Of a stretch of DNA of 64,000 nucleotides, positions 25,125 through 32,195 are shown one piece after another (within the stretch, counting starts at the first letter, position 1; each line of letters starts with the position of its first letter). Under the pieces are notes generated by a model. The model did no database searches. It was not told the DNA's origin and saw only the letters and a list, made by a program, of their open reading frames with translations. The DNA comes from Methylobacterium sp. E-005 (GTDB taxonomy: Bacteria > Pseudomonadota > Alphaproteobacteria > Rhizobiales > Beijerinckiaceae): contig NZ_JAKSYG010000164.1 of the NCBI RefSeq assembly GCF_022829725.1, positions 1-64,000 of the forward strand, given 5' to 3'. The translations under genes were made by a program, and so were the position numbers.

Positions 25125-25400
25125 CTACTTGCTGCCGCCACCGCCACCGCCCTGAGGCGCCGCGCGCTCGGGCTGATTTGCATTGCCGGCGGCGGAGGAG
25201 CTGTTCGACCGCGTGTCGGCCGGCTGCCCGGTCGGCGATCCTATTACGGCTCCTGGAGCACCAGTTGATCCCGCTTGGGGCGTGGCCACACCCGTAGAGG
25301 TCGGCGGCGCACCTAGCGCGGTGGCCGGCGCCTGCGCGTAGGCTGTGCCGGTCAGAGCGACGGCGAGAGAGGCCGCGAGGGCGAATGTTTTGGCGTTCAT
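25125..25400 (-). CDS. small secreted low-complexity protein (91 aa)
   Basis: ATG at 25400 starts a clear Sec signal peptide (NAKTFALAASLAVALTGTAYA, cleaved at AYA-Q). A disordered Gly/Ala/Ser/Pro/Thr-rich mature part follows and ends in a Gly run and SK. It was chosen over longer upstream frames because of the signal peptide. Such proteins are widespread in Methylobacterium and are exported to the periplasm or surface. The function is not known. An intrinsic terminator follows. Confidence 0.6.
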   Translation of the reverse strand: MNAKTFALAASLAVALTGTAYAQAPATALGAPPTSTGVATPQAGSTGAPGAVIGSPTGQPADTRSNSSSAAGNANQPERAAPQGGGGGGSK

Positions 25401-25496
25401 GTGCGTTTCCTCGGTTCGGCCCATCTTCGGGCTCGTAGGGCAACGCAGCTGTAGCTGGTTTGTGTGGGTGCGCAGAAGCCTGTTGTCGATTCGATC

Positions 25497-25991
25497 ATGG
25501 CCGCGCGCTAGGCCGAGTACACCGCCCGCTACCGGGCGCATGCGGCCGTGGTGATCGGAGCCAAGCGCGCGTACGAGCGTGACTTGGCCAAGGCAGCCGA
25601 TGCTGCTCGGCTGGCCGCCGAGGTCAACCGGATCTGCTCAGAGATTCGTCTGGGCGTGAAGCCGCCGGCCGGGCGGCTCGCCGCCGTCAACATGGCCGAC
25701 ATGCTGTTGCTCGGGCCGCTCGGCGCCGTCGGCTGCGGCGGGGCTCTCCTGCGCACCTTGCACGTCCTGGCGGCCCGGAGACGGCATCCTGTGCCGTGCC
25801 TTATGGCCGCCGGCAGGTGGCAAGATGAGGCGGCTCTAAGGGCGGCCCTGGAGGCTTTCCGGCCGAGGCTCATGGCGATCGGACTGCGGATCTGTCGGCG
25901 GAAGGCGGGGTGGCGGCTAGCTAAAAACAGAGAATCAAAGAAGATCAGCGAAACGCGAAAGAACGCCAATAGGCAGTCTGCGCTCGCGTGA
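25497..25991 (+). pseudogene. hypothetical gene with amber codon at position 5
   Basis: ATG 25497 begins MAAR, then TAG at 25509-25511, then an uninterrupted frame AEYTARYRAHAAVVIGAKRA and onward to 25991 (160 codons after the stop). It is a helical N-terminus followed by a less convincing basic tail. The frame before and after the TAG looks like a single coding sequence, and GTG at 25548 could rescue translation. The 3' end overlaps the leftward gene at 25945, and the last 40 codons may be chance. No family is recognised. Confidence 0.4.
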
Positions 25992-26454
25992 CTTCCTGCC
26001 GCCACTTAGCTTGTGCCACAAAGTATCTACCGAGTGCGGTCACATACTTCTTGCCGTCGATGGGGCCATTCAGATTACTTAAAGATTGCTTTAATCCAAC
26101 AAGCGATGTCGTATACGTTTCAAAGGGGGCTTGTAACGACGGATATCTGTTTTTTAGATCCGCAGCATGGCTCTGAGAAAGACGTAAAGCGTCCGTAAAC
26201 TCATCCCGGTCCTTGTCCGTCACCTCGCCTTTACCGACGACCAAGTTTTTAAATTTGACGATAAACGGATCTAGGTCCGAATCAGATTTAATTGATTGTT
26301 CGGCGGTACTTTTGTTTATCTCATTCTGAGCATTGCGGAATGTGGTGTAATCTGACCAAAACCAAGTCGTTACTGCAGCCGCGACGCCGCCTGCGGACGA
26401 AATTAAAGCCGTCGCCCATTGGGGCAAGGCAGATATTTTCGACAGGATGCTCAT
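25945..26454 (-). CDS. unrecognised membrane-anchored protein, second gene of a two-gene unit
   Basis: This 169-residue protein begins MSILSKISALPQWATALISS, with one N-terminal membrane helix (ATALISSAGGVAAAVTTWFW). A long, largely helical and probably coiled-coil soluble part follows (FVVG-free, rich in Lys, Asp, Ser). Its start lies nine bases after the stop of the upstream gene, so the two are co-translated. The composition is AT-rich relative to the flanks. No domain is recognised. A membrane-tethered helical protein next to an EVE-like sensor suggests a two-component effector arrangement, but this is inference. Confidence 0.6.
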   Translation of the reverse strand: MSILSKISALPQWATALISSAGGVAAAVTTWFWSDYTTFRNAQNEINKSTAEQSIKSDSDLDPFIVKFKNLVVGKGEVTDKDRDEFTDALRLSQSHAADLKNRYPSLQAPFETYTTSLVGLKQSLSNLNGPIDGKKYVTALGRYFVAQAKWRQEVTRAQTAYWRSFAFR

Positions 26455-26463
26455 TTTCAGTCT

Positions 26464-27579
26464 TCAGCGTCTCACGCGGGCCGGTCCTCTGAGTCCATTC
26501 CGGTCGGCGGAATGTCGCGCCTTCTCGCACGCCTCAGCCCAGCCGTCAGCCCCCAGCAATATAAGTTGTTGAAGGGCGAGCCGCTCAACCTCTGCGACAC
26601 ATGCGTCATCGGCAGCTGCCAGTGAATTTCCGATCCGAAGGGTGCCAGCCTCCGCCGCTGGCTGGGCTGAGGGTCCAATCTCAACGGCCGCAACGAACAG
26701 CGCGGCGACCACGAGCGGCACAACCTTCGTAGAAGATAGGTTGAGATATCCTGGAGAATTGATGTCCGTTTTCAGATCAGGCGTGTACTCCCCCGCTCGC
26801 TCAAATGCAGCCAAACGGAAGCCCTGCACATTATGTGGATTGCCTTCGGCAATCGCTCGTGTATTTGATGATACAAAGTTGAAGAATCCTTGTATCAAAA
26901 AATCATCGTATGATGTGTACTCGCTGCTCGTAACATTGAATCGCGCGTTAGTATCGTCGCCCCAGACAAACCCTGGATAGGCCAACTCGTATATATCCCG
27001 CCTCAGTTCGGGTCCCAGGCGAACAAAAGCATTTGGCTTTGCGGCGATTTCTAAGATTGGATTGGCCAGGGTTTTTTTTGCCGTCTTTCCTAGCCATTCA
27101 ACCCTACGGCCTTGCAAAGGCTCGCTGCTGTACATGTACTCTAGGCTAAGACTGACAATTTCTTGAGGATCCTCAGTAAGCGCACCGACATAAGCGTCCG
27201 AAGTGTAGGCGCCTGGGATGACTAAAACGATATCGTCGCGTCGAGCCTCCGAAAAATAGCGCTCAACAACTGAGTTTAGCTGTGAAATTCCGCCATCACG
27301 CACAGTATCAGGGTACGCGTTTAAATTTCGACTTGGAAACGAATCTTCTCGATCTCCACGATACCACTTTCGGATTGCTCTTGATCTGTGAATGCGGTTT
27401 ATTAATTGAGGTTGTTGCGCAAGTGTTACGCCGCTACGCAAATCTAAACTCGGTAAGTCGGCCAAAATCATATTGTAATTGATGAACGCTTGGTAGAGTT
27501 TGTAGTCTTTTCCTGGCCTGACGAACCAAACGTTTTGGGTCGGCGGAATTATCTTGGCCTGCAAATCAATCGTTGGCAT
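26464..27579 (-). CDS. protein with PUA/EVE-like N-terminal domain and C-terminal membrane helix
   Basis: This 371-residue protein begins at ATG 27579. Residues 16-190 follow the plan of PUA/EVE-like recognition domains seen at the N-terminus of restriction and defence proteins: VWFVRPGKDYKLYQAF opening, a middle segment with basic helix (RIHRSRAIRKWYRGD), then DDIVLVIPGAYTSDAYVGAL and RRVEWLGKT. The second half has FNVTSSEYTSYDDFLIQGFF and a membrane helix (VVPLVVAALFVAAVEIG, about 286-302). A short tail follows. There is no nuclease motif. AT-rich composition signals transfer. The domain call is by pattern, not by search. Confidence 0.6.
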   Translation of the reverse strand: MPTIDLQAKIIPPTQNVWFVRPGKDYKLYQAFINYNMILADLPSLDLRSGVTLAQQPQLINRIHRSRAIRKWYRGDREDSFPSRNLNAYPDTVRDGGISQLNSVVERYFSEARRDDIVLVIPGAYTSDAYVGALTEDPQEIVSLSLEYMYSSEPLQGRRVEWLGKTAKKTLANPILEIAAKPNAFVRLGPELRRDIYELAYPGFVWGDDTNARFNVTSSEYTSYDDFLIQGFFNFVSSNTRAIAEGNPHNVQGFRLAAFERAGEYTPDLKTDINSPGYLNLSSTKVVPLVVAALFVAAVEIGPSAQPAAEAGTLRIGNSLAAADDACVAEVERLALQQLILLGADGWAEACEKARHSADRNGLRGPARVRR

Positions 27580-27694
27580 GTGACACTTGCTTCCCAATTG
27601 ATGGAGACAATGCCGCATCGTTGCCGAGCATGCTATTCGTTAGGTTGCACCTAAGCTCCCTCATCCACCGTCGATTGCGCGGTCAGCGGAGCGG

Positions 27695-27961
27695 CTAATC
27701 ATCTCGCTCCGATCGGCGGATGCCTCGACGCCACTGATTGAGCTCCGCTTGCATCTCGGCAATTTGATCCTGAAGATCCAGAACAAGGCGTTCATCAGCA
27801 TCAAGAAAGGAGCGCATGAAGGCCTTGTAGGCCTCAGCCGCGAGGCTGTGCAGTTCGAAGTCCTCGCTCGGCTCAGCCTGTCGCCGCAGATCCACGTAGA
27901 TCTGGTACAGCTGGCGCCGATTCCTCTCTTGGCGTTCAAGGATCTCTGAGATCGTGACCAT
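27695..27961 (-). CDS. small helical hypothetical protein (88 aa)
   Basis: ATG 27961, preceded by GGAGAGG, starts an 88-residue, almost entirely helical protein: MVTISEILERQERNRRQLYQ, then charged heptad-like repeats with a DLQDQIAEMQAELNQWRRG coiled coil near the C-terminus. It is soluble with no recognised domain. It is upstream of the leftward EVE-like unit on the same strand, but about 115 bases separate them. Confidence 0.5.
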   Translation of the reverse strand: MVTISEILERQERNRRQLYQIYVDLRRQAEPSEDFELHSLAAEAYKAFMRSFLDADERLVLDLQDQIAEMQAELNQWRRGIRRSERDD

Positions 27962-28111
27962 GCAGCTGCCTCTCCACCGAGGGTGCACGTGAACACAGCC
28001 ATTCCTAGTGGGGCTTAGCGGCTATCCCCGCTCTTCACTGCGCCAATTTCTGCATCAGCAATCAGTTGCGGTCTCGGATGCTTGCCTCGCAATGCTAAGG
28101 CGCTCCGGCGA

Positions 28112-28459
28112 TCACCCCACGGGCACCTGCAGCGGCTTGTCCTTGTCGGCGACGTAGACCGACAGGACCTTGATGGTCCTGTCGCCGACGACGGTGTAGC
28201 CCGAGTGATGGGTGCCGCGCCGGATGATGCCGTGCTCGCCGGGAATCCGCTCCCGCGGCGGCCGGCCGATCTCCTGCACAAAGCCGCCTTCCAGCACGTA
28301 GAAGGTCTCCTCGCCGTTGTGAAAGTGGCGCAGCGAGGTTGCCCCCGGCGGGAACTCCACGAGCTGGGTGATGATCTCCAGGTGATCGAGGCCGGTGACC
28401 GGCAACCGGCTGAGCTCAGTCCTCTTGATCGAGGGCGAGGATTCAGGGTCCGACGTCAC
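28112..28459 (-). CDS. cupin domain protein
   Basis: This 115-residue single cupin domain has the first motif as RHFHNGEETFYVLEGGF (two His and one Glu in the metal-ligand positions) and the second as HHSGYTVVGDRTIKVLSVYV. The ligand His of motif 2 fits GTHHSGY. Small cupins bind a metal and act as dioxygenase, isomerase or ligand-binding proteins; which one cannot be told. The start is at ATG 28459. It stands alone among unrelated small genes. Confidence 0.8.
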   Translation of the reverse strand: MTSDPESSPSIKRTELSRLPVTGLDHLEIITQLVEFPPGATSLRHFHNGEETFYVLEGGFVQEIGRPPRERIPGEHGIIRRGTHHSGYTVVGDRTIKVLSVYVADKDKPLQVPVG

Positions 28460-28479
28460 GATCTATTCCCTCATGATCG

Positions 28480-28614
28480 ATGCCGAATGTCACGAAGCGA
28501 GCACCGGTTGCTGACCTCGGCCTGACCCCCAAGGCGATCCGCGAGGCCCGGCAGCTGCGCGACACGGAAACGGTCAACCCTGGCGTGGTCTGGATGGCGA
28601 CTCCGGGAGCCTGA
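28480..28614 (+). CDS. short helical fragment, possible gene remnant (44 aa)
   Basis: The frame from ATG 28480 reads MPNVTKRAPVADLGLTPKAI and then a helix REARQLRDTETVNPGV. It matches in style the ADLGLTRKEIHEARQIRD segment of alphaproteobacterial ParB/methylase-like proteins. It ends at TGA 28612. It is probably the remaining piece of a larger gene; the ribosome site is weak. The identification is tentative. Confidence 0.3.
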   Translation: MPNVTKRAPVADLGLTPKAIREARQLRDTETVNPGVVWMATPGA

Positions 28615-28626
28615 CGGCGGAAATCC

Positions 28627-28875
28627 TCATTCGCCATAACGACGAATGGCGACGATGTTGGCTTTTGCTATAGCCACCTTGCCTTCAAGCCCGTTCACGC
28701 CCTCGCCGGCCAAGCCTTCGAGGTATCGGCGGCGCTCAGAGACTGCACGCTGCACCTGAGCATCCGCCGCATCGACGCGACGCGCGCTTCGCCGTGCCAG
28801 AAGGATAGCTACGGCCAGCGCGATCAAGGCGACGGCCGGCAGACCCAAAACCAGATAGATCTGCAGGAAGCTCAT
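28627..28875 (-). CDS. small membrane protein (82 aa)
   Basis: ATG 28875 overlaps the TGA of the upstream gene (TGATG). The protein has one N-terminal membrane helix (FLQIYLVLGLPAVALIALAVAILLA), then an Arg-rich helical cytosolic part (RRSARRVDAADAQVQRAVSE). The function is unknown. Its coupling to the 28875-29165 gene makes a two-protein membrane pair. Confidence 0.55.
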   Translation of the reverse strand: MSFLQIYLVLGLPAVALIALAVAILLARRSARRVDAADAQVQRAVSERRRYLEGLAGEGVNGLEGKVAIAKANIVAIRRYGE

Positions 28876-29165
28876 CACTTGAGGCTCCTGAGGATGAGGC
28901 GAGCACCGAAATGTAGGACGAAACCTACGAGGAGCCAAACCGGTCCGAGAGCGAGCTGCCAGGGGCTTGGGGATGCTGAGGATACTCCGAGCATCGGAGC
29001 GACCCCGCCGCCGACGAAGAAGGCGGTAGCGACGTTGTTGAACATCGTCGCGGAAAGCTTCGTACGCTCGTTGTGAACGAGCTTGACGCGCTCCCGGTCC
29101 TTGTTGGCATCAGCGAGAACGGTGAAGTCTGCCTCGCTGCCGGGGCGTATGGGCTCATCAGCCAC
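28875..29165 (-). CDS. small two-helix membrane protein (96 aa)
   Basis: The GTG start at 29165 gives a soluble N-terminus with VKLVHNERTKLSATMFNNVA. Two membrane helices follow (TAFFVGGGVAPMLGV and WQLALGPVWLLVGFVLHFGA). The NERTKL-to-N pattern before the first helix is common in small membrane proteins of Rhizobiales, often next to mobile or defence genes. The function is unknown. The ribosome site is weak, so the start is uncertain. Confidence 0.55.
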   Translation of the reverse strand: MADEPIRPGSEADFTVLADANKDRERVKLVHNERTKLSATMFNNVATAFFVGGGVAPMLGVSSASPSPWQLALGPVWLLVGFVLHFGARLILRSLK

Positions 29166-29256
29166 GAGGCTTGCTCAGGCTTTTCATTCCTTGCGCAGCC
29201 GCACCCCCGGTCCCTCGCCGTTCTCAACGAGCAAGATGACGCTGACGACTTTGCCT

Positions 29257-29544
29257 TCAGGCAGGCTCATCCGCGGCGATCATCTCGGCTGCATACCTAG
29301 CACGGGCTGCGCCGTCTCTTTCTGAGCCATCTTGTGCACACCACGATGCGAAGGCCACCGGCTCGATCGGCACACGCACGACCTCAACGCCGCTGCGCTG
29401 GACCACGCCTTCCATCTGCTCGGTTGCTGCACGCCACGTCTCGTACAGTGGCGGCAGCTTCGCGCCATCGGCAAGACTACCCCGCAACGCCTCATAGTTC
29501 TCAGCTACGTACCAAGGCAGGCCGACGCGACGAGGGCGGCTCAC
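29257..29544 (-). CDS. hypothetical protein paired with RHH regulator (95 aa)
   Basis: The GTG start at 29544 overlaps the TGA of the upstream RHH gene (GTGA). The soluble protein begins SRPRRVGLPWYVAENYEALR and includes VQRSGVEVVRVPIEPVAFAS, a recurring pattern in alphaproteobacterial hypothetical proteins. It is not one of the known toxin folds by eye. The pairing with a small DNA-binding protein is toxin-antitoxin-like, with the order antitoxin then partner. Confidence 0.55.
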   Translation of the reverse strand: MSRPRRVGLPWYVAENYEALRGSLADGAKLPPLYETWRAATEQMEGVVQRSGVEVVRVPIEPVAFASWCAQDGSERDGAARARYAAEMIAADEPA

Positions 29545-29735
29545 TTCAGGTAGCCCTTCGCCTTCAGGTGCTCCGAAACAGCTTCCCTAATGGCCTCGGG
29601 TCGGCTGGGCTTCGGCTCCGGACGATCGGCGATCCATGCATCAAGGCTGTCGAGCTGACCCGGCGGGACCCGAACTGTGATCGGAGTGGCATCGACGCGA
29701 GGACGGCCGCCCTTGTTTTTGCCGGTTTCTGACAT
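29541..29735 (-). CDS. ribbon-helix-helix DNA-binding protein (64 aa)
   Basis: ATG 29735 starts a 64-residue protein: MSETGKNKGGRPRV, then a ribbon strand TPITVRVPPGQLDSLDAWIA, then a helix ending AIREAVSEHLKAKGYLK. It is the MetJ/Arc fold typical of antitoxins and plasmid regulators. A large palindrome covers its start codon, which suggests autoregulation. A longer frame upstream was rejected because it runs through the palindrome. Its stop overlaps the start of the 95-residue partner. Confidence 0.75.
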   Translation of the reverse strand: MSETGKNKGGRPRVDATPITVRVPPGQLDSLDAWIADRPEPKPSRPEAIREAVSEHLKAKGYLK

Positions 29736-29770
29736 TGACAACCTCTCGCAGGTTGATAATGTCAGAAACC
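29724..29770. promoter_or_regulatory. large palindrome over the RHH start codon
   Basis: The arms GGTTTCTGACATT (29724-29736) and AATGTCAGAAACC (29758-29770) are perfect, and the palindrome continues inwards (GACAACCT/AGGTTGAT) with two mismatches to a five-base loop CTCGC. It covers codons 1-4 of the RHH gene. Read on the plus strand the other arm also begins ATGTCAGAAACC. It is the likely operator for the RHH protein. Confidence 0.65.
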
Positions 29771-29773
29771 GCC

Positions 29774-29807
29774 GGGCCGAACAAGAGGTGGTGCTCTTGT
29801 TCGGCCC
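29774..29807. repeat. 14-bp perfect hairpin
   Basis: The arms GGGCCGAACAAGAG (29774-29787) and CTCTTGTTCGGCCC (29794-29807) pair perfectly around a GTGGTG loop. The hairpin sits three bases from the RHH palindrome. It has no U-tract on either strand, so it is probably not a simple terminator. A further 16-base palindrome, ACCGGCGCGCGCCGGT, lies at 29859-29874 inside the next frame. Confidence 0.6.
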
Positions 29808-29835
29808 TAACCAAGCACGTCCTTCGGAGACGATC

Positions 29836-30186
29836 ATGGCTATCAGTAAGCCTACAGCACCGGCGCGCGCCGGTGAACGCTCCCGTTCGCTCTCACGGCC
29901 CTACGCCACCATTCCGGACTTCAGCTAGCCCGTTCCAATCCGTCGTCCTGTTGTCATTGGCACGGTTCGCGAACACACAGGTGACCTCCGCTACCGCTCC
30001 CTGCCGCACGAGCCATTGCCCGGTGCGATCGAACCCTGGGAGGCAGTCGCCCCGGTTCGACCTGATACTCCGCATAGCCGCGCGCTTCGGTTCCTCGATT
30101 CTGCCGGCGAGCTGCTGACCGCCATCGCCATTATCGCCGGAGGTGTCTTCGCCTACGGCTTCATGCCGTGCGCGTGGAGGTTGTGA
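29836..30186 (+). pseudogene. small membrane-protein gene interrupted by an amber codon
   Basis: ATG 29836 follows GGAGACGATC. The frame reads AISKPTAPARAGERSRSLSR and reaches PDFS, then TAG (29926-29928). The same frame then continues for 85 codons (PVPIRRPVVIGTVREHTGD) to a membrane helix (LLTAIAIIAGGVFAYGF) and TGA 30184-30186. That TGA overlaps the ATG of the following gene (TGATG), which shows that this long frame is the genuine one. No good restart lies after the TAG. The gene is either broken by a nonsense mutation or read through. Confidence 0.5.
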
Positions 30187-31295
30187 TGGCAAAGCCAACT
30201 CAGGGAAAGATGCGGCCCCCTCAGCGTGCCTCTCTGCGTGAGCGCGCAGCCGACGTTGAGGCATCGGCCGCCCGCGTTCTGAGGCGCCTCTCCAAGGGAC
30301 AGGAGGCTGCAGAGCCGACCGCTTCGGCGTGCGCCGCCGAACTGCGCGATCACTGGCTGGCCGCCGTCGAGGCCGTGAATCAGCGCGGGCTGACGGACGA
30401 GGCTGCGGATCGCCTCGGGACCATAGCAACGGCCGCGGAGCAGGCTGTCATCGATGCGCCGGTGCATTCGATCGGTGATCTCGCTTGCAAGGTCGACGTG
30501 CTGCGTATGAGCTTCGAGGTGAACTCGCTCGACAGCGGCCTGGCATATGCCGCCGTGCGGGCGATCTGCGATGGGATTGATACGCTCGCGGCTGCCGAAG
30601 CATCAGAGCAGGCTGATCCCATCCTCCCGGCAATCGCAGCGCATCGCACGGCCTTCGTTGCAGCCAATTCGCAGCTGACTGACGAGCTGTCCGAATTGGC
30701 CTGCCAGCATGCGGATCAGGCCTACGGAGCGCTGGCCGCAACCACGCCGACCACAACGGCTGGCCTATGCGCCTTGGCCGCGCACCTGCAAGAGTTCCTC
30801 CGAGATAGCGGCATAGAGATCGGCAACACGTTCCAGGAGGAAGCGCTCACCATCCTGCTGGACACGGCCAACCGCTTCGCTAGGCAGCAGGGTAGCCCCG
30901 TTGCGCTCAAAGCCGGAGGTGCAGCCGAATGGGCGATGACACAGGCCTATGCGGTCGATCTCAGCAATCTCGACATCCTGGCGCTGAGCAACCTCTGGGA
31001 TGCCTACACGTCCGTCAGGGACCAATGGCAGGCCGTTTCGGAGCTCGCTTACTGCATCGATTATCGCCAGGCGGGATCGCACCGCCATACGCCAGCCGGC
31101 GCGTTGGCTGATGCCGAGGGCGAACGGGCGGCATTTATCCGAGACCGCATCGCTGACGAGATGCGTCTGCGGAATCCCCAAGCTGATTGGGAGCGCGATA
31201 CCGCTCTGAGCCTGCGCATCAAGGACGAGCTCTTGTGCGAGGGGGCCATCCGCAATCGCGATCTCCTTCTGGAAGCCGTGAAGGCCTGGGGCTGA
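30186..31295 (+). CDS. unrecognised helical protein (369 aa)
   Basis: ATG 30186 follows GGAGGTTG. The protein is almost entirely helical and alanine-rich, with a basic N-terminus (AKPTQGKMRPPQRASLRERA), no membrane helix, and few glycines. Helical repeats of roughly 40-50 residues seem to recur (for example DELSELACQHADQAYGAL, LCALAAHLQEFLRDSGIE). It may be a scaffold-type or phage-related protein; I do not recognise it. It starts on the stop of the interrupted gene. Confidence 0.6.
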   Translation: MAKPTQGKMRPPQRASLRERAADVEASAARVLRRLSKGQEAAEPTASACAAELRDHWLAAVEAVNQRGLTDEAADRLGTIATAAEQAVIDAPVHSIGDLACKVDVLRMSFEVNSLDSGLAYAAVRAICDGIDTLAAAEASEQADPILPAIAAHRTAFVAANSQLTDELSELACQHADQAYGALAATTPTTTAGLCALAAHLQEFLRDSGIEIGNTFQEEALTILLDTANRFARQQGSPVALKAGGAAEWAMTQAYAVDLSNLDILALSNLWDAYTSVRDQWQAVSELAYCIDYRQAGSHRHTPAGALADAEGERAAFIRDRIADEMRLRNPQADWERDTALSLRIKDELLCEGAIRNRDLLLEAVKAWG

Positions 31296-31297
31296 AC

Positions 31298-31573
31298 ATG
31301 AGCAACGTCGTCAGCTTTCCCGGTAGCTATCGAGTGGCCGCCGCGACCATACCTCGAGAAGAATTTGAGCAGCTCGCCGAACTGGCGCTCGACGTCGTGG
31401 AGCGCATCATCGCTCTGCTGGACGATGAGGCGATAGAATCCAGTTTTAAGGGCCCCTCAAGCTCTGTGGCATTCAGAGCTCTGTGCAGTCAGCGGAGCGA
31501 CCAATTCCCCGTAAGCCATCCGCCTGAAGGCTTGCCCGCCTCCACGAGACCCAACTCACCGGAGCCAACATAA
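31298..31573 (+). CDS. small hypothetical protein, C-terminus possibly replaced
   Basis: ATG 31298, two bases after the previous stop, opens MSNVVSFPGSYRVAAATIPR. A helix follows (EEFEQLAELALDVVERIIAL). Proteins starting MSN(V/I)(V/I)xFPG are common small Rhizobiales proteins and normally stay acidic to the end. Here the last 35 residues (from about GPSSSV) look unrelated and overlap the leftward gene, so the 3' end may have been replaced when the neighbour arrived. Confidence 0.45.
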   Translation: MSNVVSFPGSYRVAAATIPREEFEQLAELALDVVERIIALLDDEAIESSFKGPSSSVAFRALCSQRSDQFPVSHPPEGLPASTRPNSPEPT

Positions 31574-31983
31574 TAGCGGCTGAGCTTCCGAATCGCCGCA
31601 GCGCCAGGATGTCCTTTCGCGTCGGGGAATGCCTTGAGTGTTACGATCAGTCCTTCGCGCTGAACAAAACGTCTAAGTAAACCAAGCGCTCGCACCCCAA
31701 CCCGGTTTCCACGGTGTCCGGAAGCTACGTCCAGTCTTGTAACATTTAAGTGCCAAATGATCTCAGGTCCAAACTCAAACCCAAGTGCGTCTATCACGTC
31801 ATCGCGGAATTCTTCACATTCGATGTCGTATATTATTTCAAGGCTTTCGGCCAAATGGGCTGAGAGACAGTCGTACATTTCAAAAAGTGCTATATTATTA
31901 TTCACGAATTCTTGAATGCAAAACAAGTCGGCACGCAGAGATCCCAGCGGTCGCAAGCCGTCAGTTCCCGTCGTATGTGCCAA
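31489..31983 (-). CDS. GNAT-like protein (164 aa)
   Basis: A TTG start at 31983 lies directly after an in-frame TAA and behind GGGGA. The protein has an acidic helical N-terminal half and a C-terminal half with the acetyl-CoA loop pattern RLDVASGHRGNRVGVRAL and later strands, in the style of GNAT N-acetyltransferases. The N-terminal half is AT-rich. The substrate is unknown. It overlaps the 3' end of the opposite gene by 85 bases. Confidence 0.55.
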   Translation of the reverse strand: MAHTTGTDGLRPLGSLRADLFCIQEFVNNNIALFEMYDCLSAHLAESLEIIYDIECEEFRDDVIDALGFEFGPEIIWHLNVTRLDVASGHRGNRVGVRALGLLRRFVQREGLIVTLKAFPDAKGHPGAAAIRKLSRYYVGSGELGLVEAGKPSGGWLTGNWSLR

Positions 31984-32195
31984 TTATTCCCCGGATTGTC
32001 TGGATGTAGCATTCCGGAGGCGCATCCGAGAGCTCGGATATCCTCACGCTGAAATCGACAGCAACATCTGGATGGTTCGCCATGCGGGCTTAGAGTGGCA
32101 GAGCCCTATTAATTCTGCGAGCCATATGTGCCCGGTTGCGAGCGTAAGCCTCCGGCAGATACGCTTGAGCGCTTCGCGGATCGGTGAGTGCCGGC

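Noticed and set aside
29735..30118. Alternative plus-strand frame starting at the mirrored ATG (MSETAGPNKR...)
   Set aside because: Its codons look random and it overlaps the frame at 29836 that ends on the next gene's start; it is kept only as part of the palindrome observation.
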